Shown in pieces: positions 52,193 to 61,348 of a stretch of 64,000 bases of DNA. The notes beneath the pieces were generated by a model that was not told where the DNA came from, made no database searches, and saw nothing but the letters and a program-made list of their open reading frames with translations. Source of the stretch: Afipia sp. GTDB taxonomy: Bacteria > Pseudomonadota > Alphaproteobacteria > Rhizobiales > Xanthobacteraceae. The translations under genes and the position numbers were made by a program. Each line of letters opens with the position of its first letter. Positions within the stretch are counted from its first letter, which is position 1. The stretch covers positions 310,001 to 374,000 of the forward strand of contig JANQAK010000003.1 in assembly GCA_024707075.1 (NCBI GenBank), written 5' to 3'.

Positions 52193-52608
52193 ATTTCCTC
52201 GTGGTCAATCGCGTAATCTCGAGACATGCGGCTCATAGATACCGCGTCATCATAATCTTCCCGCTCGTCGAGCATGAAGACCCCTTGGACCGTTACAGCC
52301 GCGCCGCCCGATCCCATCACGCCGCGGTATCCGCTTAACCGATCCTTGATTAGGTTCGCGAGTGCGGTTGCGGCGTCACCTGTCGGTGCCCATGCGTCGA
52401 TCTGGTAACGCGGCATTGAAAGGCCTGACTGACCTTGCATGTGATAGATGCTCGACCCGGAAATGCGCGTGTAAACGATGCTCGCTGTCTTCGTGCCCTG
52501 CGGAAGTTTGATCGGGTAAACCCGAGAGATTCCGCCGGTCGTAACGAGCGCCACAATCCCCGCGTCGCCCAAAAGGAACGCCCGCAACGCGGGCCGGATG
52601 TCCTTCAT
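52189..52608 (-). CDS. Tail completion / terminator protein (DUF3168-like)
   Basis: 139 residues: IRPALRAFLLGDAGIVALVTTGGISRVYPIKLPQGTKTASIVYTRISG, MPRYQIDAWAPTGDAATALANLIKDRLSGYRG. This matches DUF3168 tail-terminator proteins that cap the tail tube at the head end. Overlaps its neighbours by 4 bases on both sides. Confidence 0.75.
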   Translation of the reverse strand: MKDIRPALRAFLLGDAGIVALVTTGGISRVYPIKLPQGTKTASIVYTRISGSSIYHMQGQSGLSMPRYQIDAWAPTGDAATALANLIKDRLSGYRGVMGSGGAAVTVQGVFMLDEREDYDDAVSMSRMSRDYAIDHEEI

Positions 52609-52988
52609 GTCGTCACGTCCGCGCGTCGAATGGTCTTGATGGACAGATCGACCTGACGCCCCACTTCGTCCGGGCTGACAATGTCGTAGATGCGATTGGT
52701 CGTCGGCTCTTGAACGTTCACGGCCAATCCATCAACGGGATAAACGATCCGATCTTCTGGACCTAGCGGTCGGGATGCCGAAGGAATTTCATGGAAGCGG
52801 ATCGTGAACGTCACTTCCTGGTCGGCAACCTTCTCAGGATCGGAAAACCGCTCACTTCCGCGCGTCGGTGCGACGAAGGCCAAGCACTTGTAGACGAGAT
52901 CGGCCCAAGCCTCGATTTCCTCGCCCGACGGCGATTGAGTGACCGACTTCCGCTGAATTATGATCTGGCGATCGTAGCGGCGCTGCAT
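52605..52988 (-). CDS. Head closure / head-tail adaptor protein
   Basis: 127 residues: RYDRQIIIQRKSVTQSPSGEEIEAWADLVYKCLAFVAPTRGSER, EVTFTIRFHEIPSASRPLGPEDRIVYP, NRIYDIVSPDEVGRQVDLSIKTIRR. This is the SPP1 gp16 / head-tail adaptor family. Overlaps the connector gene by one base. Confidence 0.78.
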   Translation of the reverse strand: MQRRYDRQIIIQRKSVTQSPSGEEIEAWADLVYKCLAFVAPTRGSERFSDPEKVADQEVTFTIRFHEIPSASRPLGPEDRIVYPVDGLAVNVQEPTTNRIYDIVSPDEVGRQVDLSIKTIRRADVTT

Positions 52989-53587
52989 CAGAAACGAGGC
53001 CTTCGATATTTGGCGAGCAACGCATCAACGCCTTGAGGCATTGGTGTGACGATGTTGCCGACATTCACGGCACTCGGGTTATCGAACCATTGGCGAACCA
53101 GAAGCGCGATGGCATTCTTGATGTCGTCCGGGACAGAACTCGTTTTTGGTGTCCCAGCAATATCTGCGTAGCCGGCCAGATACGTCACGCGCACCGCGGC
53201 GGATTCTGTATTGAGCGATGGGAACGAATAGCTGCTGATGAACTCCACATACGCCCCGAGATCGTCATTCTTGAGCGTGTAGTTCTCGCTCGGAATCGTC
53301 TGCTCTGCTCCGATCGTGTCGGTGTATTTGACGCTTGTGATCGAAATCACCGGGAACAACGGGAGACGAAGACAGGATCGGAAATCGTCGAAGTCCTGCC
53401 GCCACGTTTGTTCGCACAAACATCGCCCGAGAATGCCGGTCCACCCGTCCAGGTGCGCCGTAGCCGCTCCGATGAGGCCTGTGATCACGGTGTCCTTGTC
53501 GGTGTAGCCGATGTCCAGCCACGCCTTTGCCTCGGTCAGGGTGACCGGCTTTATCGTTGGCGGCGTGACGAGGACGGGACGGTACAT
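52988..53587 (-). CDS. Head-tail connector protein (gp6-like)
   Basis: 199 residues: TPPTIKPVTLTEAKAWLDIGYTDKDTVITGLIGAATAHLDGWTGI, then LPLFPVISITSVKYTD and VPDDIKNAIALLVRQWFDNP. This is the phiE125 gp8 / HK97 gp6 connector family, which binds the portal ring. One-base overlap with each neighbour. Confidence 0.82.
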   Translation of the reverse strand: MYRPVLVTPPTIKPVTLTEAKAWLDIGYTDKDTVITGLIGAATAHLDGWTGILGRCLCEQTWRQDFDDFRSCLRLPLFPVISITSVKYTDTIGAEQTIPSENYTLKNDDLGAYVEFISSYSFPSLNTESAAVRVTYLAGYADIAGTPKTSSVPDDIKNAIALLVRQWFDNPSAVNVGNIVTPMPQGVDALLAKYRRPRF

Positions 53588-54015
53588 TACGCAACCGGTC
53601 CGAGGTGCGGATTTGCGCGGATCACAGTCGCAGAGATCGGCGTGCCGGCCGCGTGAGTGCCGCCGAAATCAGCAAGCAACTTCAGCCATGGGCGACCTCC
53701 GACATAACCCACCTTCGTCACGTCCGCTGCTGCGTGAGCGGCGATTAGTGATTTGATGATACCTCCGGCGGTGACTGTCGCGCCCGCGATGTCTCGCTGG
53801 GCAACCGCCTCATAGGTGCTGTTATCGTCCGAATGGGTAAGTTTGAACTCGATTTTGTTGGTTCCGGTGAACGTGATGCCCCCGGCGCCCACAGCAATCT
53901 CGATCAGCGCGGATTCGAAGTCGGCGATGGATACGCCCACCGGCGTATTGTCCGCATCCAATGTCGCGGCGCCGATGAGAACGGCCGGACTCACTGTCCC
54001 GTAAATGTCCTTCAT
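53587..54015 (-). CDS. Head-region protein of unknown function
   Basis: 142 residues, beta-rich: TLDADNTPVGVSIADFESALIEIAVGAGGITFTGTNKIEFKLTHSDD, KVGYVGGRPWLKLLADFGG. Placed between the glycosyltransferase and connector genes. It could be a head decoration or fibre protein; no family recognised with confidence. Confidence 0.55.
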   Translation of the reverse strand: MKDIYGTVSPAVLIGAATLDADNTPVGVSIADFESALIEIAVGAGGITFTGTNKIEFKLTHSDDNSTYEAVAQRDIAGATVTAGGIIKSLIAAHAAADVTKVGYVGGRPWLKLLADFGGTHAAGTPISATVIRANPHLGPVA

Positions 54016-54024
54016 GATCTTCTC

Positions 54025-54726
54025 CTATGCCGCGCTCTGCGCTTCGTCGACTGAGTGAATGTGATCGAGGATTGAACCCTTCCACGGGTTTCCGCCCCAA
54101 TGTGAAAGGTTGATGGTTGGGTCGAGCCAGATGTCGCCGCCGACGCTGCGCCAGCGCTCGCAGAAGGTGTAATCCTCAGACCACCGCCGCCCGTCGCGCA
54201 CGATATGCTCGAAAAATGCGTGCATCGCGCGCGGATCGGCCGCATTGCTGTAGTCTTTGTAGGAAATTCCGGGGATTTCAGCGGCCAAACGCTCGAAAAC
54301 GGCACGCGAAATCATCATAAATCCGGTGCCGGCCCGCGCAATTTTGACGACGCCTGTCTCCGGACACTGCTCAAGGTGCAGGTCTGCACCCTCTAAAAAC
54401 GAAATTGCGAACTCGCCGCGGTCGCTTTTCTTGCGATAGGCGCCGACTACGAGGTCTTTTCCGGCTGCAATCAGCCTGATTATGGCCGATGGCTCGAATT
54501 CAATGTCAGCATCGATGAACAAAAGATGCGTGCAGTCGCTCTCGAGTAGCGTCGCGGCGGCCCGATCGCGCCCTCGATCAACCAAACTGTCCTCAAACAT
54601 CATCACTGCGTGCGGCACGCCGTGCGCGGCGAGAAATGCCGTCGCGGTCGCGAGACTTTGGCAGTAGGCCGGCGTAACGCTGCCGTGGGTGTGAGTTGCG
54701 ATCAGTAATCGGATGGCGTCGGACAT
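54025..54726 (-). CDS. Glycosyltransferase-like protein in the head operon
   Basis: 233 residues, GT-A fold signs: IRLLIATHTHGSVTPAYCQSL, LVDRGRDRAAATLLESDCTHLLFIDADIEFEP (DxD-type metal motif DAD), GTGFMMISRAVFERL and a late SEDYTFCERWRSVGGDIWLDP. Soluble, with no membrane segment. Its place directly after the capsid gene suggests modification of a virion protein; target unknown. Confidence 0.72.
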   Translation of the reverse strand: MSDAIRLLIATHTHGSVTPAYCQSLATATAFLAAHGVPHAVMMFEDSLVDRGRDRAAATLLESDCTHLLFIDADIEFEPSAIIRLIAAGKDLVVGAYRKKSDRGEFAISFLEGADLHLEQCPETGVVKIARAGTGFMMISRAVFERLAAEIPGISYKDYSNAADPRAMHAFFEHIVRDGRRWSEDYTFCERWRSVGGDIWLDPTINLSHWGGNPWKGSILDHIHSVDEAQSAA

Positions 54727-54784
54727 TTACTCTCCCGAAAGTAGCGGGCGGCGGCCGAAGTCGCCGCCCGATAGGATTTCAGCC

Positions 54785-56008
54785 TCAGTTCGAAGAGACC
54801 GACAGGATCTTGATCGCCTGAGAATCGACCACCATGCCGCCGACGCGCTTCGTGGTGTAGAACTGCACGAACGGCTTGTTGGTGAACGGGTCGCGCAGCA
54901 AGCGCACGCCCATGCGATCGACGACCGTGTAGCCACGCTTCCAGTTGCCGAAGGCAATCGGATTGGACGTGGTCGCGATGTCGGGCATGTCCTCGACCTC
55001 GTTGACCGCATAGCCGAGGATCGTCGACGGGTTATCCAGGGTCAGACCAGGCTGCCAGAGATACTTGCCGTCGAGATCGGTCAGCTTGCGGACAGCCGCG
55101 AGCGTAAGCGAGTTCATCAACCACGACGCGCCGAGCCGCAGCGGCGCCTTCATCGAATGGATCACATCGATAAAGGTGTTGCCGGGGTTGCTGGACGAAG
55201 TCGTTGCGATGAAGCCGCCGGCGACGCCGGTGATCTTCTTCTGAAGGTGGCCGAAGGTACGGACGCCGTCAGCCGAGGTGTTGATGGTGTAGGTCATGAA
55301 GCCTTTGGGCTTGTTCGTGCCGTCGCCGGCGACAAACGCGGTGCCCTCCTGCTTCGCGAACTCATCGGCGATTTCGCCGGCGAGGAACGGCTCGACGGGG
55401 AAGAAAGCGTCATCAAGCATCCGCTGCGTCGCCGCCGGGTTCGCGTAGATTTCACCCATGTAAGGGGTGACTTCCGCGAAGGTCGGCGAACTGGTTTCGG
55501 CGCGCGCCGAGGTTTCACCGACCCAGCCCGAACCGGTGCCCTTCAGGTTGACGAGCTTCTTGTAATCCGAGCCGCCGACCGTGATCTGGTTCGCGAGGCC
55601 GCGGAACGGGGACACGACGGTCAGCAGCTCGAGGATGCTGCGATCCAGTTCCTCCGGAACGGCGTAACCACCATCCGCAGACGTGGTGACGTTCAGCGCT
55701 TTGGATTCGAGTTCGCCGAGGCCATCGTCCGCACCCTTGCGGACCCACTTCAGGAAGGCGCCCTTGTGTGCGACCTGGTCCTGATTGAGGCCCTTCTCGC
55801 CGATCTGAGGCCGGCTGGCCTTGGCCTCCAGTGCCTTCATTTCCTCGGTCAGCTTCGTGATCGAGGTGTTGATGGCCTCGACTTCGTTCTTGCGAACGAC
55901 GTCGGCGGTGCCCTTCTTCACTTCTTCGGCGATCACTTCGTTCTGCTTGGACTTCAGTTCTTCGAACGCAGAGTGAATCTGGTTCAGCTTTTCGGTTGCA
56001 TCGGTCAT
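54785..56008 (-). CDS. HK97-family major capsid protein
   Basis: 407 residues. Residues 1-110 are a coiled-coil scaffold domain (IHSAFEELKSKQNEVIAEEV, SITKLTEEMKALEAKA) of the type removed by the protease. The mature fold follows: TTSADGGYAVPEELDRSILE, VSPFRGLANQITVGGSDYKK, GWVGETSARAETSSPTFAEV, FVAGDGTNKPKGFMTY, and the C-terminal GVRLLRDPFTNKPFVQFYTT. Confidence 0.93.
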   Translation of the reverse strand: MTDATEKLNQIHSAFEELKSKQNEVIAEEVKKGTADVVRKNEVEAINTSITKLTEEMKALEAKASRPQIGEKGLNQDQVAHKGAFLKWVRKGADDGLGELESKALNVTTSADGGYAVPEELDRSILELLTVVSPFRGLANQITVGGSDYKKLVNLKGTGSGWVGETSARAETSSPTFAEVTPYMGEIYANPAATQRMLDDAFFPVEPFLAGEIADEFAKQEGTAFVAGDGTNKPKGFMTYTINTSADGVRTFGHLQKKITGVAGGFIATTSSSNPGNTFIDVIHSMKAPLRLGASWLMNSLTLAAVRKLTDLDGKYLWQPGLTLDNPSTILGYAVNEVEDMPDIATTSNPIAFGNWKRGYTVVDRMGVRLLRDPFTNKPFVQFYTTKRVGGMVVDSQAIKILSVSSN

Positions 56009-56014
56009 GTTGAA

Positions 56015-56716
56015 TTATCCTTTGATGGATTTGAGGAAGGCCGCGGCTGCGACCGTGAGTGCCTCTTCCGTCTCAGGCTCACCCTGATGCGATTTGGCGA
56101 GGAAGTTGCTGCAAACAGCTTCCGCTGCCGATTTGGACAGGCCCCCAACCTCACGAAGGAAGTCAGCCAGATCGGCGAGTTTCTTGATCTCGACCTTGAG
56201 TTCGTCGGCGCTCTTCACCTGCGAGACGCGCGCGGCGCCATTCGCTGGGAACGTCACAACGGACAGCTCAACGAGATCGATTTTCTTCAAAGTGCGGCGC
56301 GGCTCTTCCGGCTTCGTGCCGACGGCGAACTCCTTGGCGCGGTATCCGATCGACATTCCGTCGAGCACGCCCTCACGCATCGCGCCGTAAATTCGCTTTC
56401 CGCTTTCGGTGTCGAGATTGATGAGACGTCCTTTGACCTTCAGGCCGTGGTCGTCTTCTTCCATCTCCATCCATTTTCCGACAGGCAAGGCGTCCTGATC
56501 GGTCATCATCCAGCCGCCGTGCTGCACCAACATAGGCGGAAGACGCTTGGCCTTCTTCCATTCCTTCAAGGTGTCCTTGAAAGCGGCCTTCTGGATAACG
56601 TCGCCGTAGGAATCGAGGTTGCCGAACACAGCGCCGTAGCCCTCGAAAGTGCCCGTAGCGCCGCCGTCATCGGCGAATTTCACCTCAATCGGAGAGTAAA
56701 AGTTCTCGCGCTTCAT
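56015..56716 (-). CDS. HK97-family prohead protease
   Basis: 233 residues. GTFEGYGAVFGNLDSYGDVI, MLVQHGGWMM (catalytic His), GLKVKGRLI, EGVLDGMSIGYRA (catalytic Ser) and LVELSVVTFPANGAA (Glu region) are the peptidase U35/S78 motifs in the right order. Overlaps the portal gene by 4 bases. It trims capsid scaffold domains during maturation. Confidence 0.93.
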   Translation of the reverse strand: MKRENFYSPIEVKFADDGGATGTFEGYGAVFGNLDSYGDVIQKAAFKDTLKEWKKAKRLPPMLVQHGGWMMTDQDALPVGKWMEMEEDDHGLKVKGRLINLDTESGKRIYGAMREGVLDGMSIGYRAKEFAVGTKPEEPRRTLKKIDLVELSVVTFPANGAARVSQVKSADELKVEIKKLADLADFLREVGGLSKSAAEAVCSNFLAKSHQGEPETEEALTVAAAAFLKSIKG

Positions 56717-57994
56717 GGTGCGTCATCCTTGGCGTCCGGTTTATCGGGCGCGACATCGTCTGGTTTCGCTGAACCCGGTGTCGCGGGAGACGCGACGGGC
56801 GGCTGCGGCAACTCGTCCGCCTTCGGGTCGTCGGATTTGTCGAGTTCCTCAAGGGCGCGGACGTCGTTCTGCGTCATCCAACCCTTGGCACCGCCGGAGC
56901 CGAGCGCCTTCGAATAGAATTCCGCCCGGTCCTTCGCCGCACCGCGCATCAGCGCGTTCGGCGTGAACTTGGCGTAGTAGCCTTCCTTGATTTCCTGATC
57001 GGTCAGAAGGTTGACGTCGGCGCTCTGCTCGATCCGGTCATACCAAGGCATCAAGGTGTGAACGACGTGCGCAAGGAACATCTGCTCGGCGCTGGCGTAG
57101 GTTGCGGCCTTGTCAGACTGCCCGATCATGATGGGCATGACGCGGAATTCTCGGCAGATTTCCTCGATCTGATGCTTGCGCGTCTCGAGAAGCTGCTGGT
57201 CGACGCCCGTCATGGACATCGATTTGTAGTCCGCGTCCATGTCGGCAATCATCGGCTTGCCGGCGCGCTCCCCTCCGGGAAGGTGTTGATCCATCCATGC
57301 GGACAGGAATGTAAACTTCTCCGGCGCCAGCTTGTCCTTGACGGACAAAACGCCGCTGGTTCGCGCACCGTTGCGCTGAAAATCGCTCTGCCCTTCTTCA
57401 AGGGTGATCGAAAGTCCGATGGCGTTGCGCGCGAGGCGCGTCGCATCGAGCCCGATCCACGAATTCCAGGACGGCCCACGGAGATGCCAGATTGCATCCT
57501 GACCGAAATCCTGCCGAGACCCGTCCCTGCCGGTCACCCAATAAACAAGGCTGTAATCGCTCTGCTGCTCGACACGGACGCGGCCGGGCTCGATCGGGAT
57601 GAGTTCACGGACCTCTCGGTCCCGCCCGACACGATTGACGAAGGCGTATCCATTGCCCGTCAGGATCGTATGGAACAGCATCGTCTCGCGAAACTCAAAG
57701 CTGGTCTGCCATGGGTTCGGCCGGCGATACAAAACACGATACAGCGGATGGTCCGTGGCCGCCTTCCTCCCCGCCGGCACGTCACGATAGAGCCGGAACG
57801 GAACCTGAGACACGCCCTCGGCAATGACCCGCGTGCAGGCAAGGACCGTGGAGACCTCGAGCGCGGTATCCCAATTCACAACGGCGCCCGAGCGCGACGC
57901 GCCCCCCGGTCCGCAACACCTTTTCGAGATCAGAAGATGTCAGAACTCGGACGTTCTTTTCCTCGAGCCCTACGAGTCTTTTCCAGAAGCCCAT
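56713..57994 (-). CDS. Portal protein, N-terminus frameshifted
   Basis: About 426 residues after removing one base. From ATG 57994 the first frame reads MGFWKRLVGLEEKNVRVLTS then SDLEKVLRTGG; the remainder (ASRSGAVVNWDTALEVSTVL, ACTRVIAEGVSQVPFRLYRD) is in another frame. The switch is a G6 run (minus strand) near 57904; one G fewer joins them. The body has HPLYRVLYRRPNPWQTSFEF, MIADMDADYKSMSMTG and EICREFRVMPIMIGQSDKA, as in HK97 portals. The literal open frame starts only at 57879. Confidence 0.85.
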
Positions 57995-58008
57995 GGGCAC
58001 CGATACCT

Positions 58009-59730
58009 TTAAGCGCTGGCCGCGACCTCCCAGAAGGATTGAGAGGCAACGCCTGTCATGAACCGCGCGAGCGCCATCATGTGGGCCACGGGTCCGTCGA
58101 TCTTGTTTTCTTCGCGATCCTTGCGAGGGTAGACGTTGTCTTTTGCATCGGGCTTTGCCACGACGTTCGACAGCATCCATGTGTAGACAGGGTCACCGTT
58201 GTGAGCGGTCTTCCGCGATCGGATCAGACCGTCCATCTGCTTCATGGGTTCGGAGAAATTCAGCACCAGCGGCCGAACCTCAATCACCGGGATACCCTTC
58301 GCCATTAACTCGCTGACCATCATCATGGCCTGGTGCGGATCGTAGGCGACTTCGGAGACCTGAAACTTTTCCGTCAGGTCGATGATCGTGTCTCGCACCT
58401 CGATGTAGTCGATCATCTCGCCGTCGGTCTGCGTGATCCACGCTTCCGGACAATTGACCCAGCCTCGATAGTGCTCATTCTCCCCTTGCTCGATCGTCGC
58501 TTCCGGGAGGAAGTATTTCCCGAACCTGACGTACTCGAATCCCTTCGCGATCAGATCCTTCGCCGCCATGCAGTCGCACTCGGCAAGTTTGAAGATGATC
58601 TCAATGGCGGCGATATCGACCTTCGCCGCGAGATCGAGCCCGATACGGCAGGGCTGCTTTTCGAAATCTTCCAGCCTGATTTTCGGCTGCGCGCTTTCAT
58701 TCCAACGCTGGATATTGAAATATGCCGAACGTGACTGCACCCACATATTGAGGTGCTTGGTCTTGAATGTTCCAACCTTCCGCGCGTTGTTGATGGCCTC
58801 ACGTTGGCGCGCGCGGAGAAATTCCCCATTCACGCTAACGTCGTAGTTCGGGTTTGCTTTGCGTAGCGCAATCTCGGACGTCCAGTCGTCCTTCGGATCG
58901 ACGCCGTACATCAGCGCGAACATTTCGTCGTTCGCAATTACGCCTTCAAGCATCCGCTGCGCATCGAGAACGGCGGCGTAGCAAGGCCCCGCGAGATTGT
59001 CGCCGGCGGTTGTGATGATGATGGACAAGGGCTGCTCGCGCGCACCCATGCCGGTCTCCATCGTGTCAACCATCGCGTCGGTATCGTGCTCGTGGTACTC
59101 GTCCACGATCGAGCATGATGGCGACGCGCCGTCGCCTGGCTTCCCAATGATCGGCTCAAACCGGCTGGCATTGCCGAGGATGTGCAGGTTCGAAGCGTTA
59201 ACGTCTAGGCCGTATGCAGCCTTCAGGGCCGGTGTTTTCAGCGCCATCAGCCGCGCTGGCCGGAAAACTTCCCAAGCCTGCTTTTCGGTAGTGGCGCCAG
59301 AATAGACTTCCGCGCCGTGCTCGCCGTCGGCGGTCAGCATGTAGAGCCCAACTGCCGCGGCCCATGTAGATTTGGCGTTCTTTCGAGGCTCGAGAATGAT
59401 GGCCTTACGGAAGCGCCGGAGGTTGTCTTGCTTCCGGACCCACCCGAACAGGCAGACCGTCTTGAAGCACTGCCACGGCTCGAGCTTCAGAAGCTCCGAT
59501 TTCGAGGCCCACACCCCTTTCGTGTGAGGCAGCAATTCGATGAATTTACAGACTCGTTCGGCTTTGACAGGATCGAAGCGGTAGGCAAACGCCTTGGTTT
59601 TCGCCTTCGCAAGGTCAGCGACATGACGCCTGCACGCCAGCCTCACCCATTTGCAAGCCGGGATCTTTTTGGCGGCAACCGCCTTCGCGTACTGAAGCGC
59701 GAGGTCCACATGGGGAAACTTGTCGGCCAT
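58009..59730 (-). CDS. terL: Terminase large subunit
   Basis: 573 residues from ATG 59730, one base after the terS stop. Terminase_1 family: LLPHTKGVWASKSELLKLEPWQ, Walker-A-like ILEPRKNAKSTWAA, Walker B SCSIVDEYHEH, coupling TTAGDNLAG, then the nuclease domain with RIGLDLAAKVDIAAI and VAYDPHQAMMM. It translocates DNA and cuts it. The frame extends upstream over terS but that is a shadow. Confidence 0.93.
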   Translation of the reverse strand: MADKFPHVDLALQYAKAVAAKKIPACKWVRLACRRHVADLAKAKTKAFAYRFDPVKAERVCKFIELLPHTKGVWASKSELLKLEPWQCFKTVCLFGWVRKQDNLRRFRKAIILEPRKNAKSTWAAAVGLYMLTADGEHGAEVYSGATTEKQAWEVFRPARLMALKTPALKAAYGLDVNASNLHILGNASRFEPIIGKPGDGASPSCSIVDEYHEHDTDAMVDTMETGMGAREQPLSIIITTAGDNLAGPCYAAVLDAQRMLEGVIANDEMFALMYGVDPKDDWTSEIALRKANPNYDVSVNGEFLRARQREAINNARKVGTFKTKHLNMWVQSRSAYFNIQRWNESAQPKIRLEDFEKQPCRIGLDLAAKVDIAAIEIIFKLAECDCMAAKDLIAKGFEYVRFGKYFLPEATIEQGENEHYRGWVNCPEAWITQTDGEMIDYIEVRDTIIDLTEKFQVSEVAYDPHQAMMMVSELMAKGIPVIEVRPLVLNFSEPMKQMDGLIRSRKTAHNGDPVYTWMLSNVVAKPDAKDNVYPRKDREENKIDGPVAHMMALARFMTGVASQSFWEVAASA

Positions 59731-59731
59731 G

Positions 59732-60196
59732 TCATCCCAAATTCTTGAACGGGTTTCCTTCCGGCTTGCTGATGGTAGAAACCTTCGACTTTGCTGCGGG
59801 ACCGAGGCCAAGTTCGCTTCGCAGCGCGTGCGCCCGCTTCATGGCATCCGACCGCATAGCGACCTCTGGTCGAGGCCGGTACATGATGTCGCCCATCTTC
59901 GTTCGCGTGGTGTAGATACGACCAAGATCCTCAATGATGCTGGTCGTCAATTCGATCTCTTCCATGCTGGATGCGTAAGATGCGATTGCGTCCCGCCATT
60001 CCAGCCTCAGCGTCCCCATGGCCTCCATGTCGCCGCAGCACGCAAAGAAAATCTCGGTAGCGCGCTGTGACAACCATGGCGGAGGAACAGGACATCCCGT
60101 CGATCCCGCCGGCTCGTCGGGATTGATCCGGCACTTTTGAGCGGTGCCCGAAACCACCTTCAAGTGCGTCGGCTTCCTTGGTCGTCCACCCGGCAT
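59732..60196 (-). CDS. terS: Terminase small subunit (P27 family)
   Basis: 154 residues: MPGGRPRKPTHLKVVSGTAQ (P27-family opening), PPPWLSQRATEIFFACCGDM, RLEWRDAIASYASSMEEIEL, AMRSDAMKRAHALRSELGLGPAAKSKV. It recognises the packaging start site and recruits TerL. Confidence 0.9.
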   Translation of the reverse strand: MPGGRPRKPTHLKVVSGTAQKCRINPDEPAGSTGCPVPPPWLSQRATEIFFACCGDMEAMGTLRLEWRDAIASYASSMEEIELTTSIIEDLGRIYTTRTKMGDIMYRPRPEVAMRSDAMKRAHALRSELGLGPAAKSKVSTISKPEGNPFKNLG

Positions 60197-60260
60197 CTTT
60201 TACCCTGAGTTTTGCACGCGTAGATTTTTTGGGAGACGACCGGTCCCGAAAGAAAACGCC

Positions 60261-60698
60261 TCAGAGATTTTGACCCCCGGGGGCGTTGAAAGAATATTTC
60301 ATTGAAATTGTTATTTTTTTCGCGAGGTCGGAGGTCAACCACATGTCCTCTACCTGGGCCTCGCCGCTCGCCAACATGCGCTCCAAGCGCTGCTTCACTG
60401 CGTCGTGGTGCCATGCGCAGCAGCCCTGCCACATGTTCCTATTCCAGAACTTGACCATGTCACCACGATGTGGCTCGACGTGATCAACTACCTTGGCCTG
60501 TACTGTGTGGCCTATAGCCTGACACCCTATGCAGAGCGGATGCTCACGTAGATGGGCCTTAGCTGCCCTGTCCCACTGTGTGGTGTAGCCCCGCTTGCGT
60601 GCCGAGCCTCGCCTGCTATCCGCTTCCCTGTTGCGCTGTAGCCTGTGCTGCGGTGCGCCTATGCCATACGGTCGATGAACGGGCGGGAGCGATGCCAC
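60261..60698 (-). CDS. HNH endonuclease
   Basis: 145 residues from GTG 60698, directly after the stop of the 56-residue gene. HNH/zinc motif: HPLCIGCQAIGHTVQAKVVDHVEPHRGD, then NRNMWQGCCAWHHDAVKQRLE with two CxxC-type pairs. HNH enzymes next to terminase genes support DNA packaging cleavage in cos-type phages. Confidence 0.87.
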   Translation of the reverse strand: MASLPPVHRPYGIGAPQHRLQRNREADSRRGSARKRGYTTQWDRAAKAHLREHPLCIGCQAIGHTVQAKVVDHVEPHRGDMVKFWNRNMWQGCCAWHHDAVKQRLERMLASGEAQVEDMWLTSDLAKKITISMKYSFNAPGGQNL

Positions 60699-60869
60699 TT
60701 AGGCACAATCACACGGCATTTCGGGATCGGGCCGCAGCATCACCAGGCTATCCTGCTCGACCACCGGCGCGCCCTGCTTTGCCAGCCCGATCAGTTCACG
60801 CCTTGCGAGGATGCGGGCCTTGCCGCCGTCCTTGGGCATAGGACGTGGAAATGACAGAATGTCACCCAT
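60699..60869 (-). CDS. 56-residue phage protein
   Basis: ATG 60869 to TAA 60699: MGDILSFPRPMPKDGGKARI, LARRELIGLAKQGAPVVEQD, SLVMLRPDPEMPCDCA. The stop is directly followed by the HNH start. Short but coherent; no family recognised. Confidence 0.5.
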   Translation of the reverse strand: MGDILSFPRPMPKDGGKARILARRELIGLAKQGAPVVEQDSLVMLRPDPEMPCDCA

Positions 60870-60903
60870 GCAGTACCCGGGATGTTTAGAACAATGCTTC
60901 GCT

Positions 60904-60939
60904 AAACCGTGAAACGGTTTCTTGTCCGGCTAAGCCGGA
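60904..60939. other. Two adjacent hairpins in a gene-free gap
   Basis: AAACCG-TGAAA-CGGTTT (60904-60920) and TCCGGC-TAA-GCCGGA (60925-60939) lie side by side in the 223-base gap 60870-61092. Neither has a T-tract. They may be a regulatory leader between early and late segments of the leftward operon; no gene is visible in the gap. Confidence 0.5.
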
Positions 60940-61092
60940 TTCGCCGTGCGCGTGTATGGTTCGCGCTGATCGGTCCTTAACCAGAGAACCCCGGCGAAAT
61001 CAGCCTGCGATGCCCCGCGAGACTGCACAACAGAAACAGCCCTAAGTGATTTGCGGATAATCGACAACTAAATATTGCGGTTGTTCACAGGG

Positions 61093-61290
61093 CTACGATC
61101 TGGGCTTCGTAATTCTATCCATAGGCATCCCGCCGATTATATGATGCGGAGATTCTTTGACCGAGAACGTCTGACCATCATCGAATGACACCGCGGTAAA
61201 TGACGGGAATGCTTGAATTCGCGTGATCTTGTCTGAGTTTACAAACAATTCTCCGCCATCAACTCCCGTCAATTTCATGAAGAACGCCAT
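61093..61290 (-). CDS. FlbD-like small protein
   Basis: 65 residues: MAFFMKLTGVDGGELFVNSD, KITRIQAFPSFTAVSFDDGQ, TFSVKESPHHII. The pattern (LT.xDG..F.VN.D.I..I, then V.F.DGQ...VKES) matches the FlbD/YlzI-type fold, found as small phage proteins as well as flagellar FlbD. Function in phages unknown. Confidence 0.6.
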   Translation of the reverse strand: MAFFMKLTGVDGGELFVNSDKITRIQAFPSFTAVSFDDGQTFSVKESPHHIIGGMPMDRITKPRS

Positions 61291-61348
61291 CTAATTACCC
61301 CCTGAAAACCGTGATTATGACGCCTCTAATAGCGCGGCGTCTAGCCGG

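Noticed and set aside
54713-56917. A 734-codon plus-strand open frame opposite the capsid and protease genes
   Set aside because: The minus strand encodes clear HK97 capsid and protease proteins; the long antisense frame is a by-product of GC-rich codon bias and its translation has no domain.
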